Source: an uncultured Flavobacteriaceae bacterium (lineage in GTDB: Bacteria; Bacteroidota; Bacteroidia; Flavobacteriales; Flavobacteriaceae). From it: a stretch of DNA of 64,000 nt. The notes below the pieces were generated by a model. The model saw only the letters and a program-made list of their open reading frames with translations. It ran no database searches and had not been told where the DNA came from. Shown here one piece after another: positions 43,068-51,954 of this stretch. The position numbers and the translations under genes were made by a program. Every line of letters starts with the position of its first letter. The first letter of the stretch is position 1. The DNA lies in contig CANLWN010000001.1 of the NCBI GenBank assembly GCA_947494825.1, forward strand, positions 372,001 to 436,000, in the 5' to 3' direction.

Positions 43068-43222
43068 AGCTTAGGTGTTTGGGCCCAAAATTCGGAATTT
43101 ATGACTAGGTTGGGGATGATATTTATCAGGTATGGGCCATTCCCTGATTTTTTTTCGTAACTTGTTGTAGGCTTGGTGTTTGAGGGACAGCAACGCGGGC
43201 TTTAACCTAAATGTAGTTGACT

Positions 43223-43771
43223 ATGAGAACAGAAATAGCACTAATTGTATGTAGCTTACTTCTATGGACCTGTGGAAGTTCGGAGAAAACAACGGCCCGA
43301 TATTTTCAGGACACCAAGGCCCTGGATGAATTGGTGGCCCAGCAGGCTTTTAAGATCAGCGCCGATTGGGCGCAACCTATGGCGACCAACAGTCTAAATC
43401 AATTGGCGAATGCAGGACTGCTGCCGCCTGGCAGCACCATTAACCGTATCAATCTGGTGGGGGAGGCCAACTATCTAAAAGTGGAAGGTGATACCGTATC
43501 GGCCTATTTGCCCTATTTCGGGGAACGACAGATGAGTGGTGGGTACAATGCGGACCAGGGCATTACCTTTAAGGGCGTACCCAAGAACTTTGAAATTACC
43601 AAGAACGAAAAGAAACAGCGCTATGTGATGCGCTTTCAGATCAACAACAAGACGGAGACCTACCAGGTAAACGCGGAACTCTTTCCGAATCTGAGCAGTA
43701 CCATAAGCGTCAACAGTTCGCAACGCTTCGTTATCCGCTATGATGGGCAGGTAAGCGGCCTTCCGGAGTAG
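43223..43771 (+). CDS. DUF4251 lipoprotein
   Basis: The ATG at 43223 gives 182 residues with a lipoprotein signal (LIVCSLLLWTCGSSEK). The mature part carries the DUF4251 signs: FKISADWAQPMATNSLNQL, VSAYLPYFGERQMSGGYN, GITFKGVPKNFEITK and SSTISVNSSQRFVIRYDG. It is a diverged paralogue of 25630-26148 but is lipid-anchored rather than simply secreted and carries an extra loop with LLPPGSTINRINLVG. The substrate or partner of the family is unknown. Confidence 0.88.
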   Translation: MRTEIALIVCSLLLWTCGSSEKTTARYFQDTKALDELVAQQAFKISADWAQPMATNSLNQLANAGLLPPGSTINRINLVGEANYLKVEGDTVSAYLPYFGERQMSGGYNADQGITFKGVPKNFEITKNEKKQRYVMRFQINNKTETYQVNAELFPNLSSTISVNSSQRFVIRYDGQVSGLPE

Positions 43772-43862
43772 GAGGGGGACATCCCGCATAACGGGCTACA
43801 TTTACTGTAACACTATGGGTAAAGGTTTATCTTTTAATAGATCAACCTTAAAACCCTTAACG

Positions 43863-44894
43863 ATGCAACGTCGCCCAACACCTTCTGTCTCCCCCTTTTT
43901 TAGGTCATTGTTATCCCATGGCCTGATACTTTTTCTATTTCCTCTTGCTGTTTTTGCACAGGAGGGAAAACCCCATTTTTCCTATTCCGATTTGCGAAAC
44001 TACAACGAGGCCCTGGCATCGATTCGAAGCGGGACGGAGGCCGAACTGGCCTTTACGGTCTATTTCGAAAAGGCATCGCCAGGTTTCAAGGCCTGGATAG
44101 ACCGCTATAACCTAAATCCAAAGAAATTTGCCGAACGCGTAAACAAAAGGCCCAAGTTTTTTGAATCGCTCCAAAACATGGAAGAGCGCCTAAAGGCCTT
44201 GGAAACGGAAATTGCCCAGGGCTATGAAGCCGTCCTGCAAATCTATCCAGACCCATTTGCACAGGCCTTACCGACCTATTATTTCATTACGGACCTGGGC
44301 GGTGGCGGTTCGGCGGAGCCTTTGGGCGTTATTATGGGCGTAGACTATTTTGGACTTACGGCCGAGAACGATCTTGGGGAGTTTCCCGAGGGCATAGCGC
44401 CCAAGGGGCGTATACCTTTTGCCGATTTTGGGAACATCTCCCATGTAGCGGTACATGAGCTGGTACATTGGTTGCAGCAATCGCTCCAAGGAAAGATTGG
44501 ATACGAACGTATCTACCAAGATTCCGCAGAAAGTACGGCAATGGCCTACGCCATACGGGAAGGCGGTGCCGAAATGATCGTTAGGCTGGCCACAGGGCTG
44601 GAGGATACAGAACGCAACACCTTTGGACGTGCGCACGAACGGGAGCTATGGGAGGCTTTTAAACCCCATTTGCTCATGCATGTGGACGATGCCAAGGGCT
44701 GGTTTTCTGGCCGGTTCAAGGATGGCCGTGAATGGCCTTTTCAGATTGGCTACTATATGGGGTTGGAGATGACGCAATATTACTACGATCAGGCCGAGGA
44801 CAAGGACGCCGCACTACTGGAAATCTTTAGCGCCAACAAACCGGAGCACTTCATCAAATTTGTGCAACGATATGCCCAGAAGTTTTCTAACTGA
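43863..44894 (+). CDS. exported putative zinc metallopeptidase (HELVH)
   Basis: The ATG at 43863 gives 343 residues with a signal peptide ending in AVFAQEG. The zinc motif HELVH is at about residues 198-202 in SHVAVHELVHWLQQS, and a downstream glutamate in REGGAEMIVRL near 228-238 could be the third ligand. This order fits the DUF2268-like and related gluzincin families. The lipase-like motif set is absent. A start at 43815 would lengthen the signal region and is less likely. The gene is single, with a small secreted protein after it. Confidence 0.72.
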   Translation: MQRRPTPSVSPFFRSLLSHGLILFLFPLAVFAQEGKPHFSYSDLRNYNEALASIRSGTEAELAFTVYFEKASPGFKAWIDRYNLNPKKFAERVNKRPKFFESLQNMEERLKALETEIAQGYEAVLQIYPDPFAQALPTYYFITDLGGGGSAEPLGVIMGVDYFGLTAENDLGEFPEGIAPKGRIPFADFGNISHVAVHELVHWLQQSLQGKIGYERIYQDSAESTAMAYAIREGGAEMIVRLATGLEDTERNTFGRAHERELWEAFKPHLLMHVDDAKGWFSGRFKDGREWPFQIGYYMGLEMTQYYYDQAEDKDAALLEIFSANKPEHFIKFVQRYAQKFSN

Positions 44895-45075
44895 CACCTG
44901 GGGACCAAAAAACTATAGACCGGCATAAGCATTGGCCTGGAAGGGGCTTGCACGCCGATCACCTGTGACCAAAGGTCTAAACCGATGAAAGCCTTAAAAA
45001 ACTCGTTGTACAGCCTTCGTAACTCACTGTAAACAAGAGGATAATGGCTATCTTGTGAGACAGAACCTTTATGAA

Positions 45076-45432
45076 ATGAAAGCATCGACCTTAAGGACCT
45101 ATTTGCTGTGTCTTTTTGTTTTCGGCGGACTACAGCTGTCCGCACAAGAAAGCAAATCCAAATCACCTTCCAAGACGTCCGAGGAAATACAGGTGGAAAA
45201 AAGGACGCTTATGGAGCGTTTTGAACCAAAAATGGTGGTCTCGGTGGAACAGCGTATCCAAATGAAAAAAGACCGAAAGGCCGAAATGGCTCGCGCCCTG
45301 GAAATGTTGGATACGATGGACATCAAAGCGCGAAAGCGCCAGCGCCTGCTCAAGGACCTGCACAAAAATTCCTTTACTTCCAAGCTATACCGTGCCATGG
45401 TAGAGGCGCAATATTCCGATCAGGACGAATAA
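45076..45432 (+). CDS. small secreted charged helical protein
   Basis: The ATG at 45076 gives 118 residues with a signal peptide ending in LQLSAQESK. The mature part is almost wholly helical and highly charged (EEIQVEKRTLMERFEPK, RIQMKKDRKAEMARALEML, KARKRQRLLKDLHKN). No motif identifies it. Such proteins can be chaperone-like or membrane-associated, but nothing here shows that. It lies 180 bases after the metallopeptidase gene, in a gap with no other gene. Confidence 0.6.
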   Translation: MKASTLRTYLLCLFVFGGLQLSAQESKSKSPSKTSEEIQVEKRTLMERFEPKMVVSVEQRIQMKKDRKAEMARALEMLDTMDIKARKRQRLLKDLHKNSFTSKLYRAMVEAQYSDQDE

Positions 45433-45544
45433 ACAATTGCCCCTAGAAAAATATTTCCTATATCCGGGCAACCAATGCCGGTTTTGTGGCGTCTAATAAA
45501 TAAAGGCCCTTGTTTATTCATCATCAACACAAACGTCAACACTC

Positions 45545-46129
45545 ATGAAAAAACTGATGCTAACACTTACCGTCCTGCTGCTGGCGGCACATTTCTCCCT
45601 TGCCCAAAGCAGGCAAATTCTACAGCTTGATTCCTTCGAAAACGTAGACCTGGATGGCAACATCCGCCTATTCCTGGAGCGGGGAACGACCCCTGTAGTG
45701 GAACTGGAGGCCAAAAAGGAACGCCATTTGGCCGAATACTATGTGGAGGTGCGTAATGGCACGCTCTACATACAACATAGGGAAGAAGAGGGTTTCCGTT
45801 CCGCGCCCAAGATCCATGTATACCTTAGCCATCCCGGTATCAGTGGCCTAGAGATGGACGGACTGATCCATGTGGTCTCCACAGCTCCCGTGGAGAGCGA
45901 AACGCTGCGCATCAAAGGGGACGGATTGATCAAGGGCGACCTGGAGGTGAACGTAAAGACCTTGAAGATCGGTCTGGACGGACTCTGCACCATGTACCTC
46001 TCGGGACATGCGGACGAAGCCAATCTGCGGCTTGATGGCATGGGCAAAATCGATGCCAGGGAGCTCGAAACGGCTGAACTCCGTAAATCGGCAGACGGTC
46101 TGGCACGGGTCCGCGTAGGAGGACGATAA
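45545..46129 (+). CDS. secreted DUF2807 (GIN domain) protein
   Basis: The 194-residue protein has a signal peptide (LMLTLTVLLLAAHFSLAQ) and a right-handed beta-helix made of DUF2807 units. These units are SFENVDLDGNIRLFLERG, ISGLEMDGLIHVVS, LRIKGDGLIKGDL, LKIGLDGLCTMYLSG and LRLDGMGKIDARE. The family is common in Bacteroidota as an adhesive or autotransporter-like head domain. A terminator pair follows the gene. Confidence 0.9.
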   Translation: MKKLMLTLTVLLLAAHFSLAQSRQILQLDSFENVDLDGNIRLFLERGTTPVVELEAKKERHLAEYYVEVRNGTLYIQHREEEGFRSAPKIHVYLSHPGISGLEMDGLIHVVSTAPVESETLRIKGDGLIKGDLEVNVKTLKIGLDGLCTMYLSGHADEANLRLDGMGKIDARELETAELRKSADGLARVRVGGR

Positions 46130-46163
46130 AAAATATTTTTTGATTTTCACTGAGTTTTAGCAG

Positions 46164-46222
46164 GTGCCGCCGTGTTGGTGGCACAACAGAAGGGCAAAAG
46201 GCCACCGTTTTGGTGGCCTTTT
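46164..46222. terminator. two tandem hairpins between convergent genes
   Basis: The first hairpin pairs GTGCCGCC (46164-46171) with GGTGGCAC (46177-46184). The second pairs AAAAGGCCACC (46196-46206) with GGTGGCCTTTT (46212-46222), with A and T runs on either side. The second can end transcription on both strands. They separate the DUF2807 gene from the copper-type lipoprotein gene. Confidence 0.85.
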
Positions 46223-46249
46223 CAGAACATACACTAAAGCGTGATCGCA

Positions 46250-47104
46250 CTAAAACTCGATCTCAAAGAAGAGGCTACTACTTTCGTTTTCGTCCGAAAC
46301 GTCCTCGCCCTTCAATATTTCTGCATTTTCGTTTTCTACCTTTAGGTTGATTTTCCAATAGCCCGTCATGGTCAGGGACAGTTTACCCGTATACATTTTG
46401 GCCGATGCATCGTAGGTAAGATCTTCATTGTTGGGCGAACCATGATTGCCCATACCCGGCATACGCGGATCGATCATGACCTTAAAGTTATTCACCTCGG
46501 AAAACGTCATCATGTTTTCCATTTTAAAAAGCACGGCCGAAAAGTCGTTTATGGCCACCTTTGGTTTTAAGGGCATCATTGCCAAGACATACCGACTGTC
46601 ATCGGCTCCCATAAAGACATTGACGGTTTTATTCCCATCAACCGGGGCTTTGACCTCAATACGTTGGGCAACATTATAGGTTTGCCCGTTAACCGAATAT
46701 TCCAACTCCAGTTCCCAATATTCATCGGTATTCCCCGGCATTTGGAAAACTGCAAAGCCTTTGTAGACCGATGCATCATCGGTCTTGGTGACGGCCGACT
46801 TGGGGCAGGAGTGCATCATTTCGGTCATGTGCATCATGGGAGTCCATGAAACCGTCGCATTGGAGATATAGCTGTCCGTGGCCTCGTCCTTAAAACGTAG
46901 GAACAGCTCGTTATAGCCCACGCTAAACTGCGACTGTTCGGAATACACCTCTATGGTATGGTTGTTGGCGGTAAAGCTGGTCAATAGCGTAAAATCCGCC
47001 AAGGGATTTTCATCAATGACAATAGGGTCATCGGAATCGCTGTTACACGAAATGAAACTTAAGGATATAATCAAGCTTGCAAGTAGAAATTTTATAGTTT
47101 TCAT
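46250..47104 (-). CDS. Met/His-rich lipoprotein, probable copper-handling protein
   Basis: The ATG at 47104 gives 284 residues with a lipoprotein signal (LIISLSFISCNSDSDD). The chain has PMMHMTEMMHSCPK near residue 90 and DPRMPGMGNHGSPNN near 225, clusters of methionine and histidine typical of copper binding. The beta-rich segments WELELEYSVNGQTYNVAQR and TGYWKINLKVENENAEIL resemble the YtkA/FixH-like fold. It follows the TonB-dependent receptor gene by 28 bases and the Cys-motif gene is upstream, so it is the third gene of one operon. Copper binding is inferred from residues and context. Confidence 0.72.
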   Translation of the reverse strand: MKTIKFLLASLIISLSFISCNSDSDDPIVIDENPLADFTLLTSFTANNHTIEVYSEQSQFSVGYNELFLRFKDEATDSYISNATVSWTPMMHMTEMMHSCPKSAVTKTDDASVYKGFAVFQMPGNTDEYWELELEYSVNGQTYNVAQRIEVKAPVDGNKTVNVFMGADDSRYVLAMMPLKPKVAINDFSAVLFKMENMMTFSEVNNFKVMIDPRMPGMGNHGSPNNEDLTYDASAKMYTGKLSLTMTGYWKINLKVENENAEILKGEDVSDENESSSLFFEIEF

Positions 47105-47132
47105 TGTTATGGATTTTTCTGTGTTTATTGAT

Positions 47133-49184
47133 TTAATTGATTGCATAGGAAACGGTCATATAAAAATTGCGGCCCATGCGGGGAATATTGTTCCAATCCG
47201 AGTAGGTGGAGTAGAACTCGTCAAAAATGTTCTCTACCCCGGCCTTTACATGGACATCGTCATCATTGATGGAAAAGGCCTTGCCCAAGGACAGTGAAAA
47301 TACCGTATAGGCTCCGGTGCGGTCCTCACCAAATACAGGATTAAAATTCACCTGATCGGCCGCACCCCGCATCGTTAACGAACCCGAGAAATCTCCTTGG
47401 GTATACTGCAGCATGGCATTGTAGGCCAGGGGGCTGATAAAGGGCAGGTTACGACCATCCTGGTCCGTACCGCGATGATAGGAGACTAGCCCCGTACAGC
47501 TAAGTTCCGGAGTGATCTCGTATTCGGCATCCAGGGCTATGTTGTACAGATTGGCATGGTCTAAGTTGGTATAAATCTTTACCCCCTCGGCACCTATGGT
47601 CATGACGCCCAAATCCGGATTTACTTCCCCGATGATAAAATCCATCGTATGGAAGTAATTGCCCTCCAATCCCAATTGGAGTTTTTTGAGCGGTAGGGAG
47701 ATCTTGGCATTGGCTTCGATCGCTTTTTCATTCTTTAGATCGGGATCGCCTATATAATCGTGGTTGTCAAAGCTATTGAAGAGGTAAAACCCGAAACCTT
47801 CGGACACCGATGGCGCACGGTCCCCATAGGAGAGTCCGCCATTGAAGCTCAGCTGCTTGAATTTCTTCCGATAGTGGGCCGAAACACTTTTGAGCAAGCG
47901 CGTCTGGTACTGGGTCACTTCCGGATAAAAAATCCGCAGGCTGTTCAGTCCAAACTCGTCCGCTATATTAAAGTTTTGTACGGCCACGCGGGTGGTAAGC
48001 TCCAGGGAGCTCTTTTTTAACTCGATGACGTCCTCGGCAAAGAAACCGGCATTTAGGGTACGGACATCCGGCCAGGTAAGCATAAACATCTCCGGTTGGT
48101 TGGGATTGTTCGGGAACATGGTCATTTCGGCCAGGGAACGATTATAAAAACCGTCCATTTTCACCAAAAAACTGTGCTTATCCCATTTTAACTGGGCCTG
48201 CGAATAAAATCCGTAGGTATCGCTCCATCCCGGCATATCCATCCGAATGGCCACGTCCGGGCGTTGGCTATCGTCCATGATATGGGTGATGGAATTGGCA
48301 TACAACTTGGTTTCCCAGTCCTGAAAATCTCCGATGAAGTCGTCCTGCACCCAGCTTAGCGAACCGATAAAGGCCCTTGCCAGGGAAACATCCATGGGCA
48401 AAGCCGGATACCCAACATCCCGGGCCTCGTCAAAGATAAAACTGGCCAACAGTTTTTGGTCGTCGGACACCTTATAACCCGCATTAACGGATAGGTTGTA
48501 TTTCTCAAATTGGGAAAAGGCGATCTCTTCGCCACCACCGGCCACATAGTTTTCGGCCTTGCGGTAAATGATATCGGTATCGGCATAAAAGCGCTCGTCC
48601 GAATAGTTGAGTTCCCCACCAAGGATCTGTGCTTCGTTGTTGGTCTCGCCGCCGGTTTCCACGATGCCGGACCAGCCCTCGGGCCTAAAATTGCTCTTCT
48701 CCAGCCGCAAATCTATGGCACCGCCGATGGTAGCGCCGTGTTCCGTACCCTGTTGGCCGCTGACCACGTGTACGGCGGACAGGTTGGAGACGTCCACATA
48801 GGAGGTTATGGGATCCATGCGATCCGTACAGGCACCAAAAATGCGCATCCCGTCAATGGTGACGGCCAGGCGTTCGGTGGTCATATCGTTCAGCACCGGC
48901 TCCCAGGCATAGGCGCCCCGCTTGATCGTTTTCACCTTTTTGGAGGACTCCAGGTAGGCGTCCAAAGTAGACAGCGGTTTGTGCTGCGATTTGTGTTCCA
49001 ACATCCTTTTATAGGAGGAGATCAAAATAATCTCTTCCAGGCTGATGGGTAGGATGGAGTCGGTTATGGGGTCGACCTTAAGTTCTTGCCCATGTCCCTG
49101 GGATAGGGCTAGCAGTGCAAAAACCAAGGTCATCTTTTTTAGGCCCGTCCCACCAGGGGACCCAGGCCGAAATTCGGTTTTCAT
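47133..49184 (-). CDS. TonB-dependent receptor, copper-type (NosA/OprC-like)
   Basis: The 683-residue protein has a signal peptide ending in SQGHGQELK. The plug domain has LAVTIDGMRIFGACTDRMD near residue 115, where the cysteine and methionine match the GACxxRMDP stretch of NosA/OprC-type copper receptors. The barrel then has many amphipathic strands and ends in a C-terminal RNFYMTVSYAIN. The family imports copper or copper chelates across the outer membrane. Its two operon partners have cysteine, methionine and histidine clusters, which supports this reading. A second possible start is at 49133. Confidence 0.85.
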   Translation of the reverse strand: MKTEFRPGSPGGTGLKKMTLVFALLALSQGHGQELKVDPITDSILPISLEEIILISSYKRMLEHKSQHKPLSTLDAYLESSKKVKTIKRGAYAWEPVLNDMTTERLAVTIDGMRIFGACTDRMDPITSYVDVSNLSAVHVVSGQQGTEHGATIGGAIDLRLEKSNFRPEGWSGIVETGGETNNEAQILGGELNYSDERFYADTDIIYRKAENYVAGGGEEIAFSQFEKYNLSVNAGYKVSDDQKLLASFIFDEARDVGYPALPMDVSLARAFIGSLSWVQDDFIGDFQDWETKLYANSITHIMDDSQRPDVAIRMDMPGWSDTYGFYSQAQLKWDKHSFLVKMDGFYNRSLAEMTMFPNNPNQPEMFMLTWPDVRTLNAGFFAEDVIELKKSSLELTTRVAVQNFNIADEFGLNSLRIFYPEVTQYQTRLLKSVSAHYRKKFKQLSFNGGLSYGDRAPSVSEGFGFYLFNSFDNHDYIGDPDLKNEKAIEANAKISLPLKKLQLGLEGNYFHTMDFIIGEVNPDLGVMTIGAEGVKIYTNLDHANLYNIALDAEYEITPELSCTGLVSYHRGTDQDGRNLPFISPLAYNAMLQYTQGDFSGSLTMRGAADQVNFNPVFGEDRTGAYTVFSLSLGKAFSINDDDVHVKAGVENIFDEFYSTYSDWNNIPRMGRNFYMTVSYAIN

Positions 49185-49280
49185 GATTTGTTGTATTAGA
49201 CCAATTCAATAAGTAAAGGGTACACGCCTAGGTTGGAGGGTATGACCATCCAAGGAAACAGCAGGTACAAAAAGATCGAA

Positions 49281-49652
49281 TTAGCCCAATTCCGGCGGTT
49301 CGGAAATGTCCGAGGTAAGGAGGGTGGAAAGGAAGAGGGGAGGGGTGTTGAAATTAGTTTTACGATCCAGTGCAGACACGATTTGTAAATGAAGATCGCA
49401 GAGCGATTGGAAAAAGACGGGATGTTGCATTTGGGTCCGTAGCGGATTTTCTCCGAACGGGTCTTGTTCGCTTTGTTGGGATGCCAGTTGCTTGGAGAGG
49501 TAACATTTACCATCGCACTGCAGCTGGGGCCTGTCCTTGTTCTCACAGAGCACGTTTACGATGTAATCGTAGTTCATGGCGTATTCCACGATGGGCCAGA
49601 GGGGCCTGATCAACATGGAGAGTGCAACGAAAAGAACCACATAGCTTTTCAT
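49281..49652 (-). CDS. membrane or secreted protein with conserved Cys motif, first gene of copper-type operon
   Basis: The ATG at 49652 gives 123 residues. A hydrophobic start (residues 3-22) is followed by YDYIVNVLCENKDRPQLQCD, continuing GKCYLSKQL, with C36, C46 and C50. Such a CENKDRP-x(4)-C-x(3)-C motif recurs, as I recall, in small flavobacterial proteins next to copper-type TonB receptors. The C-terminal half is variable. It is the first gene of the operon and has a promoter-like element five bases before its ATG. It probably binds a metal outside the cytoplasm (inference). Confidence 0.65.
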   Translation of the reverse strand: MKSYVVLFVALSMLIRPLWPIVEYAMNYDYIVNVLCENKDRPQLQCDGKCYLSKQLASQQSEQDPFGENPLRTQMQHPVFFQSLCDLHLQIVSALDRKTNFNTPPLFLSTLLTSDISEPPELG

Positions 49653-49657
49653 GGGGA

Positions 49658-49665
49658 CAAAAGTA
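49658..49665 (-). promoter_or_regulatory. -7 promoter element of the copper-type operon
   Basis: On the minus strand this reads TACTTTTG, an exact TAnnTTTG match, ending five bases before the ATG at 49652. A copper-responsive operator was not recognised. Confidence 0.5.
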
Positions 49666-49882
49666 GGAGGGGCCATGGGCAAATAACATGACAAATGTCA
49701 GCATAAACGACAAAAAGGTCTTTTTTATGGGTTGGGGGGGGGGGAGCAGCGGGAGGGGAGTTGCGGCTTGGTGGGATGTTGGGGCCTTTGCCCATAAAAT
49801 AATATCTTTGGAAGGATGGCGATCTTGCTGGACGTTGACCATTTATAAAAAACAACCCACTGAACACCAATACACAAAGATC

Positions 49883-50827
49883 ATGCATAGATTTCTTATT
49901 CTTTTGATGCTACAATTCCTTGTGCTTCCTGTTTTTTCCCAAGCGGATGGAAGCCTGATCGACAAGGTGGAATTAAAAAATTTTGAGGCATTGGTCGAAT
50001 ACATTAAAGCGACCGAAGCAAGGGATAGTGTGGAGCTGGACCCGAGCCGTTTTGACTATTTCGAAAAGGCCCAGGTGTATGGCATTACCTATTGGAGCGA
50101 TAGTTTAAGGGTCAAGGGCTTTTTGTTGCAACCCAAAAAGCCCGGAAAGTACCCTGCGATCATCTACAATCGGGGAGGAAGCCTTGAATTTGGCTCCCTT
50201 ACGCACCCTATAGCATCCATTGGTTTGGGGGAGCTGTCCAGATTTGCGCATAGGGGATACGTTATCGCTGCAAGTCAATATCGGGGAAATGGAGGGGGCG
50301 AAGGGCAGGAAGAGTATGGTGGCAGGGATATTAACGATGTGCTGAACCTTATTCCCTTGTTGGCGTCCCAACCAAGGGCGGACACTTCAAAATTGGGCAT
50401 GTTTGGCTGGAGCCGGGGAAGCATGCAATCGTTCTTGACCCTAAAAAGAACCGATAAAATAAAGGCTATGGCCATAGGGGGCCCGTCAACGGATATCTCC
50501 AGAAGTGCTGTTGACGATCCGTTATTGGATGAATGGTGGGCCGAGTTTATCCCCAATTATAATGTGAACAAGAAGGAAGTCCTAAAAAAAAGATCGGCGA
50601 TCTATTGGGTACATGAACTGCCCAAGACAGTGCCCATTCTTATTTTACAAGGTGAGAATGATGCGGCGATATACACGGACTATACCTTGGATTTTGCAAA
50701 GGAGCTCAGCAAACAGAAGGTACCGTATCGACTGGTGAAGTATGTGGGCGGTACGCATTCGCTCAAGGAGTTCCGGGATGCCTACTTTGGGGAACTGTTT
50801 GCCTGGTTTGAAAAGTATTTGAAGTAA
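49883..50827 (+). CDS. secreted alpha/beta hydrolase (prolyl-oligopeptidase-like)
   Basis: The ATG at 49883 gives 314 residues with a signal peptide ending in PVFSQADG. The hydrolase core reads KYPAIIYNRGGSLEFG, nucleophile elbow MFGWSRGSMQS near residue 173, an acid in ILILQGENDAAIY and a histidine in YVGGTHSLKEF. The S9-like group releases peptides or esters outside the cytoplasm. The reading frame extends upstream through GC-rich low-complexity DNA to 49688, but the signal peptide fixes the start at 49883. Confidence 0.85.
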   Translation: MHRFLILLMLQFLVLPVFSQADGSLIDKVELKNFEALVEYIKATEARDSVELDPSRFDYFEKAQVYGITYWSDSLRVKGFLLQPKKPGKYPAIIYNRGGSLEFGSLTHPIASIGLGELSRFAHRGYVIAASQYRGNGGGEGQEEYGGRDINDVLNLIPLLASQPRADTSKLGMFGWSRGSMQSFLTLKRTDKIKAMAIGGPSTDISRSAVDDPLLDEWWAEFIPNYNVNKKEVLKKRSAIYWVHELPKTVPILILQGENDAAIYTDYTLDFAKELSKQKVPYRLVKYVGGTHSLKEFRDAYFGELFAWFEKYLK

Positions 50828-50829
50828 TG

Positions 50830-50985
50830 GATCAACATGGGGAACGCAACGAAAGCACGGATACCAAGGGGATGGTCCCCATGGACAGCACGTATGACAG
50901 GAAACATCCACTATAGGTTTAACGAGACCGGACATATCGACTGTCATCGGCTTTGGGCAGGAGTGCATCATTTCGGTCATGTGCC
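50830..50985 (-). pseudogene. scrambled remnants of the copper-type locus
   Basis: 50830-50854 resembles the start of the Cys-motif gene (49608-49632). 50938-50952 is identical to 46593-46607, and 50955-50984 is identical over 30 bases to 46803-46832 inside the Met/His lipoprotein gene. The last two pieces, 195 bases apart in the intact gene, are here almost joined and out of frame. The stretch is therefore a decayed, rearranged partial copy of the operon. Confidence 0.65.
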
Positions 50986-51113
50986 TATTCGGGTAACCTA
51001 ACCGTGATACTTTTATTAATCAAAAGTTAAACTATTCTTTTATAATAGTAATAATATTATTTTTAGAGCCAAGACTATCAATAACCATTTATTCACCTGA
51101 AAACAAATAAGCT

Positions 51114-51932
51114 ATGGTTTCTAAAAACCCCCATTCCAAATACCGTTTACTCGTAATAATGGACGAGTCAAAAGCATCCGAAATAGCCCTAAAAAATGCA
51201 GTTCAACTTGCAAAAACCATAAAGGGGCACATAGAGGTATTCCATATAAAGGCTCCCACAGATGTAGTTAAATCAGATAATCAATTGTCTGCAATGCGCG
51301 TTATACATGAAGACAATCGCAATACCATAGCCAAACTCCAACAATTGGTCAGCAAAACAAGTGAACATGAGGGCGTTTCCATAGGATACCATATGGCTCA
51401 TGGAAACGTTAAAAGCGTCTTACAAAATCATATTGCCAAAGTGCAACCCAACATTATAGTCTTAGGAAAAAAGAAATCAAAATTGATCAACTTTCTTGCT
51501 GATGACATTATCGAGTTTTTATTGGATGAATGCAATGCCAATATATTGATTGTTGGTGAGGACCATAAATTTCATACTTATGAGGACATTTCACTTGGAG
51601 TATACGGTAATAAACTTGCAGATAATGGTCTTGAAATCATTAATGATTTAAAGAAACAAACCACTAAACCGATAAAATTCTTTAGCGTTCGTGGTTCTGA
51701 TGAAAATTCTGAAAATCAGAAAAGTAGTTCAGAAGAAGCGGTTTCTTATGTATTTTCAGAAGGTTTAAATGCTTTTGATGGTTTGGCTTCTTATGTTTCA
51801 AAGACCAATACACAATTGTTCTGTATCGAAAAAAAACAACCCCGAGGCACTATATCGCCATTGGGCAATACCGAAGACCCCTTAAAGCACGTACTACGGA
51901 AGCTTGATATCCCGGTGTTGATCATGCAATAG
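51114..51932 (+). CDS. universal stress protein (UspA family), two domains
   Basis: The 272-residue protein begins with KYRLLVIMDESKASEIALKN, the standard first strand and helix of a UspA domain. A second half (about residues 150-272) keeps the fold but is diverged. The ATP-binding motif in the first half is only partly kept (IIVLGKKKSKLINFLADDI). Two-domain USPs respond to stress or low oxygen in Bacteroidota. The gene is clearly AT-richer than the region before 50.9 kb and is the first gene of the putative island. Confidence 0.85.
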   Translation: MVSKNPHSKYRLLVIMDESKASEIALKNAVQLAKTIKGHIEVFHIKAPTDVVKSDNQLSAMRVIHEDNRNTIAKLQQLVSKTSEHEGVSIGYHMAHGNVKSVLQNHIAKVQPNIIVLGKKKSKLINFLADDIIEFLLDECNANILIVGEDHKFHTYEDISLGVYGNKLADNGLEIINDLKKQTTKPIKFFSVRGSDENSENQKSSSEEAVSYVFSEGLNAFDGLASYVSKTNTQLFCIEKKQPRGTISPLGNTEDPLKHVLRKLDIPVLIMQ

Positions 51933-51954
51933 CCAAAAAATGCGATAGAAGCGG

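Noticed and set aside
48510-49052. 180-codon + strand frame opposite the TonB-dependent receptor
   Set aside because: It is glycine- and histidine-rich shadow sequence; the receptor reading has plug and barrel motifs throughout.
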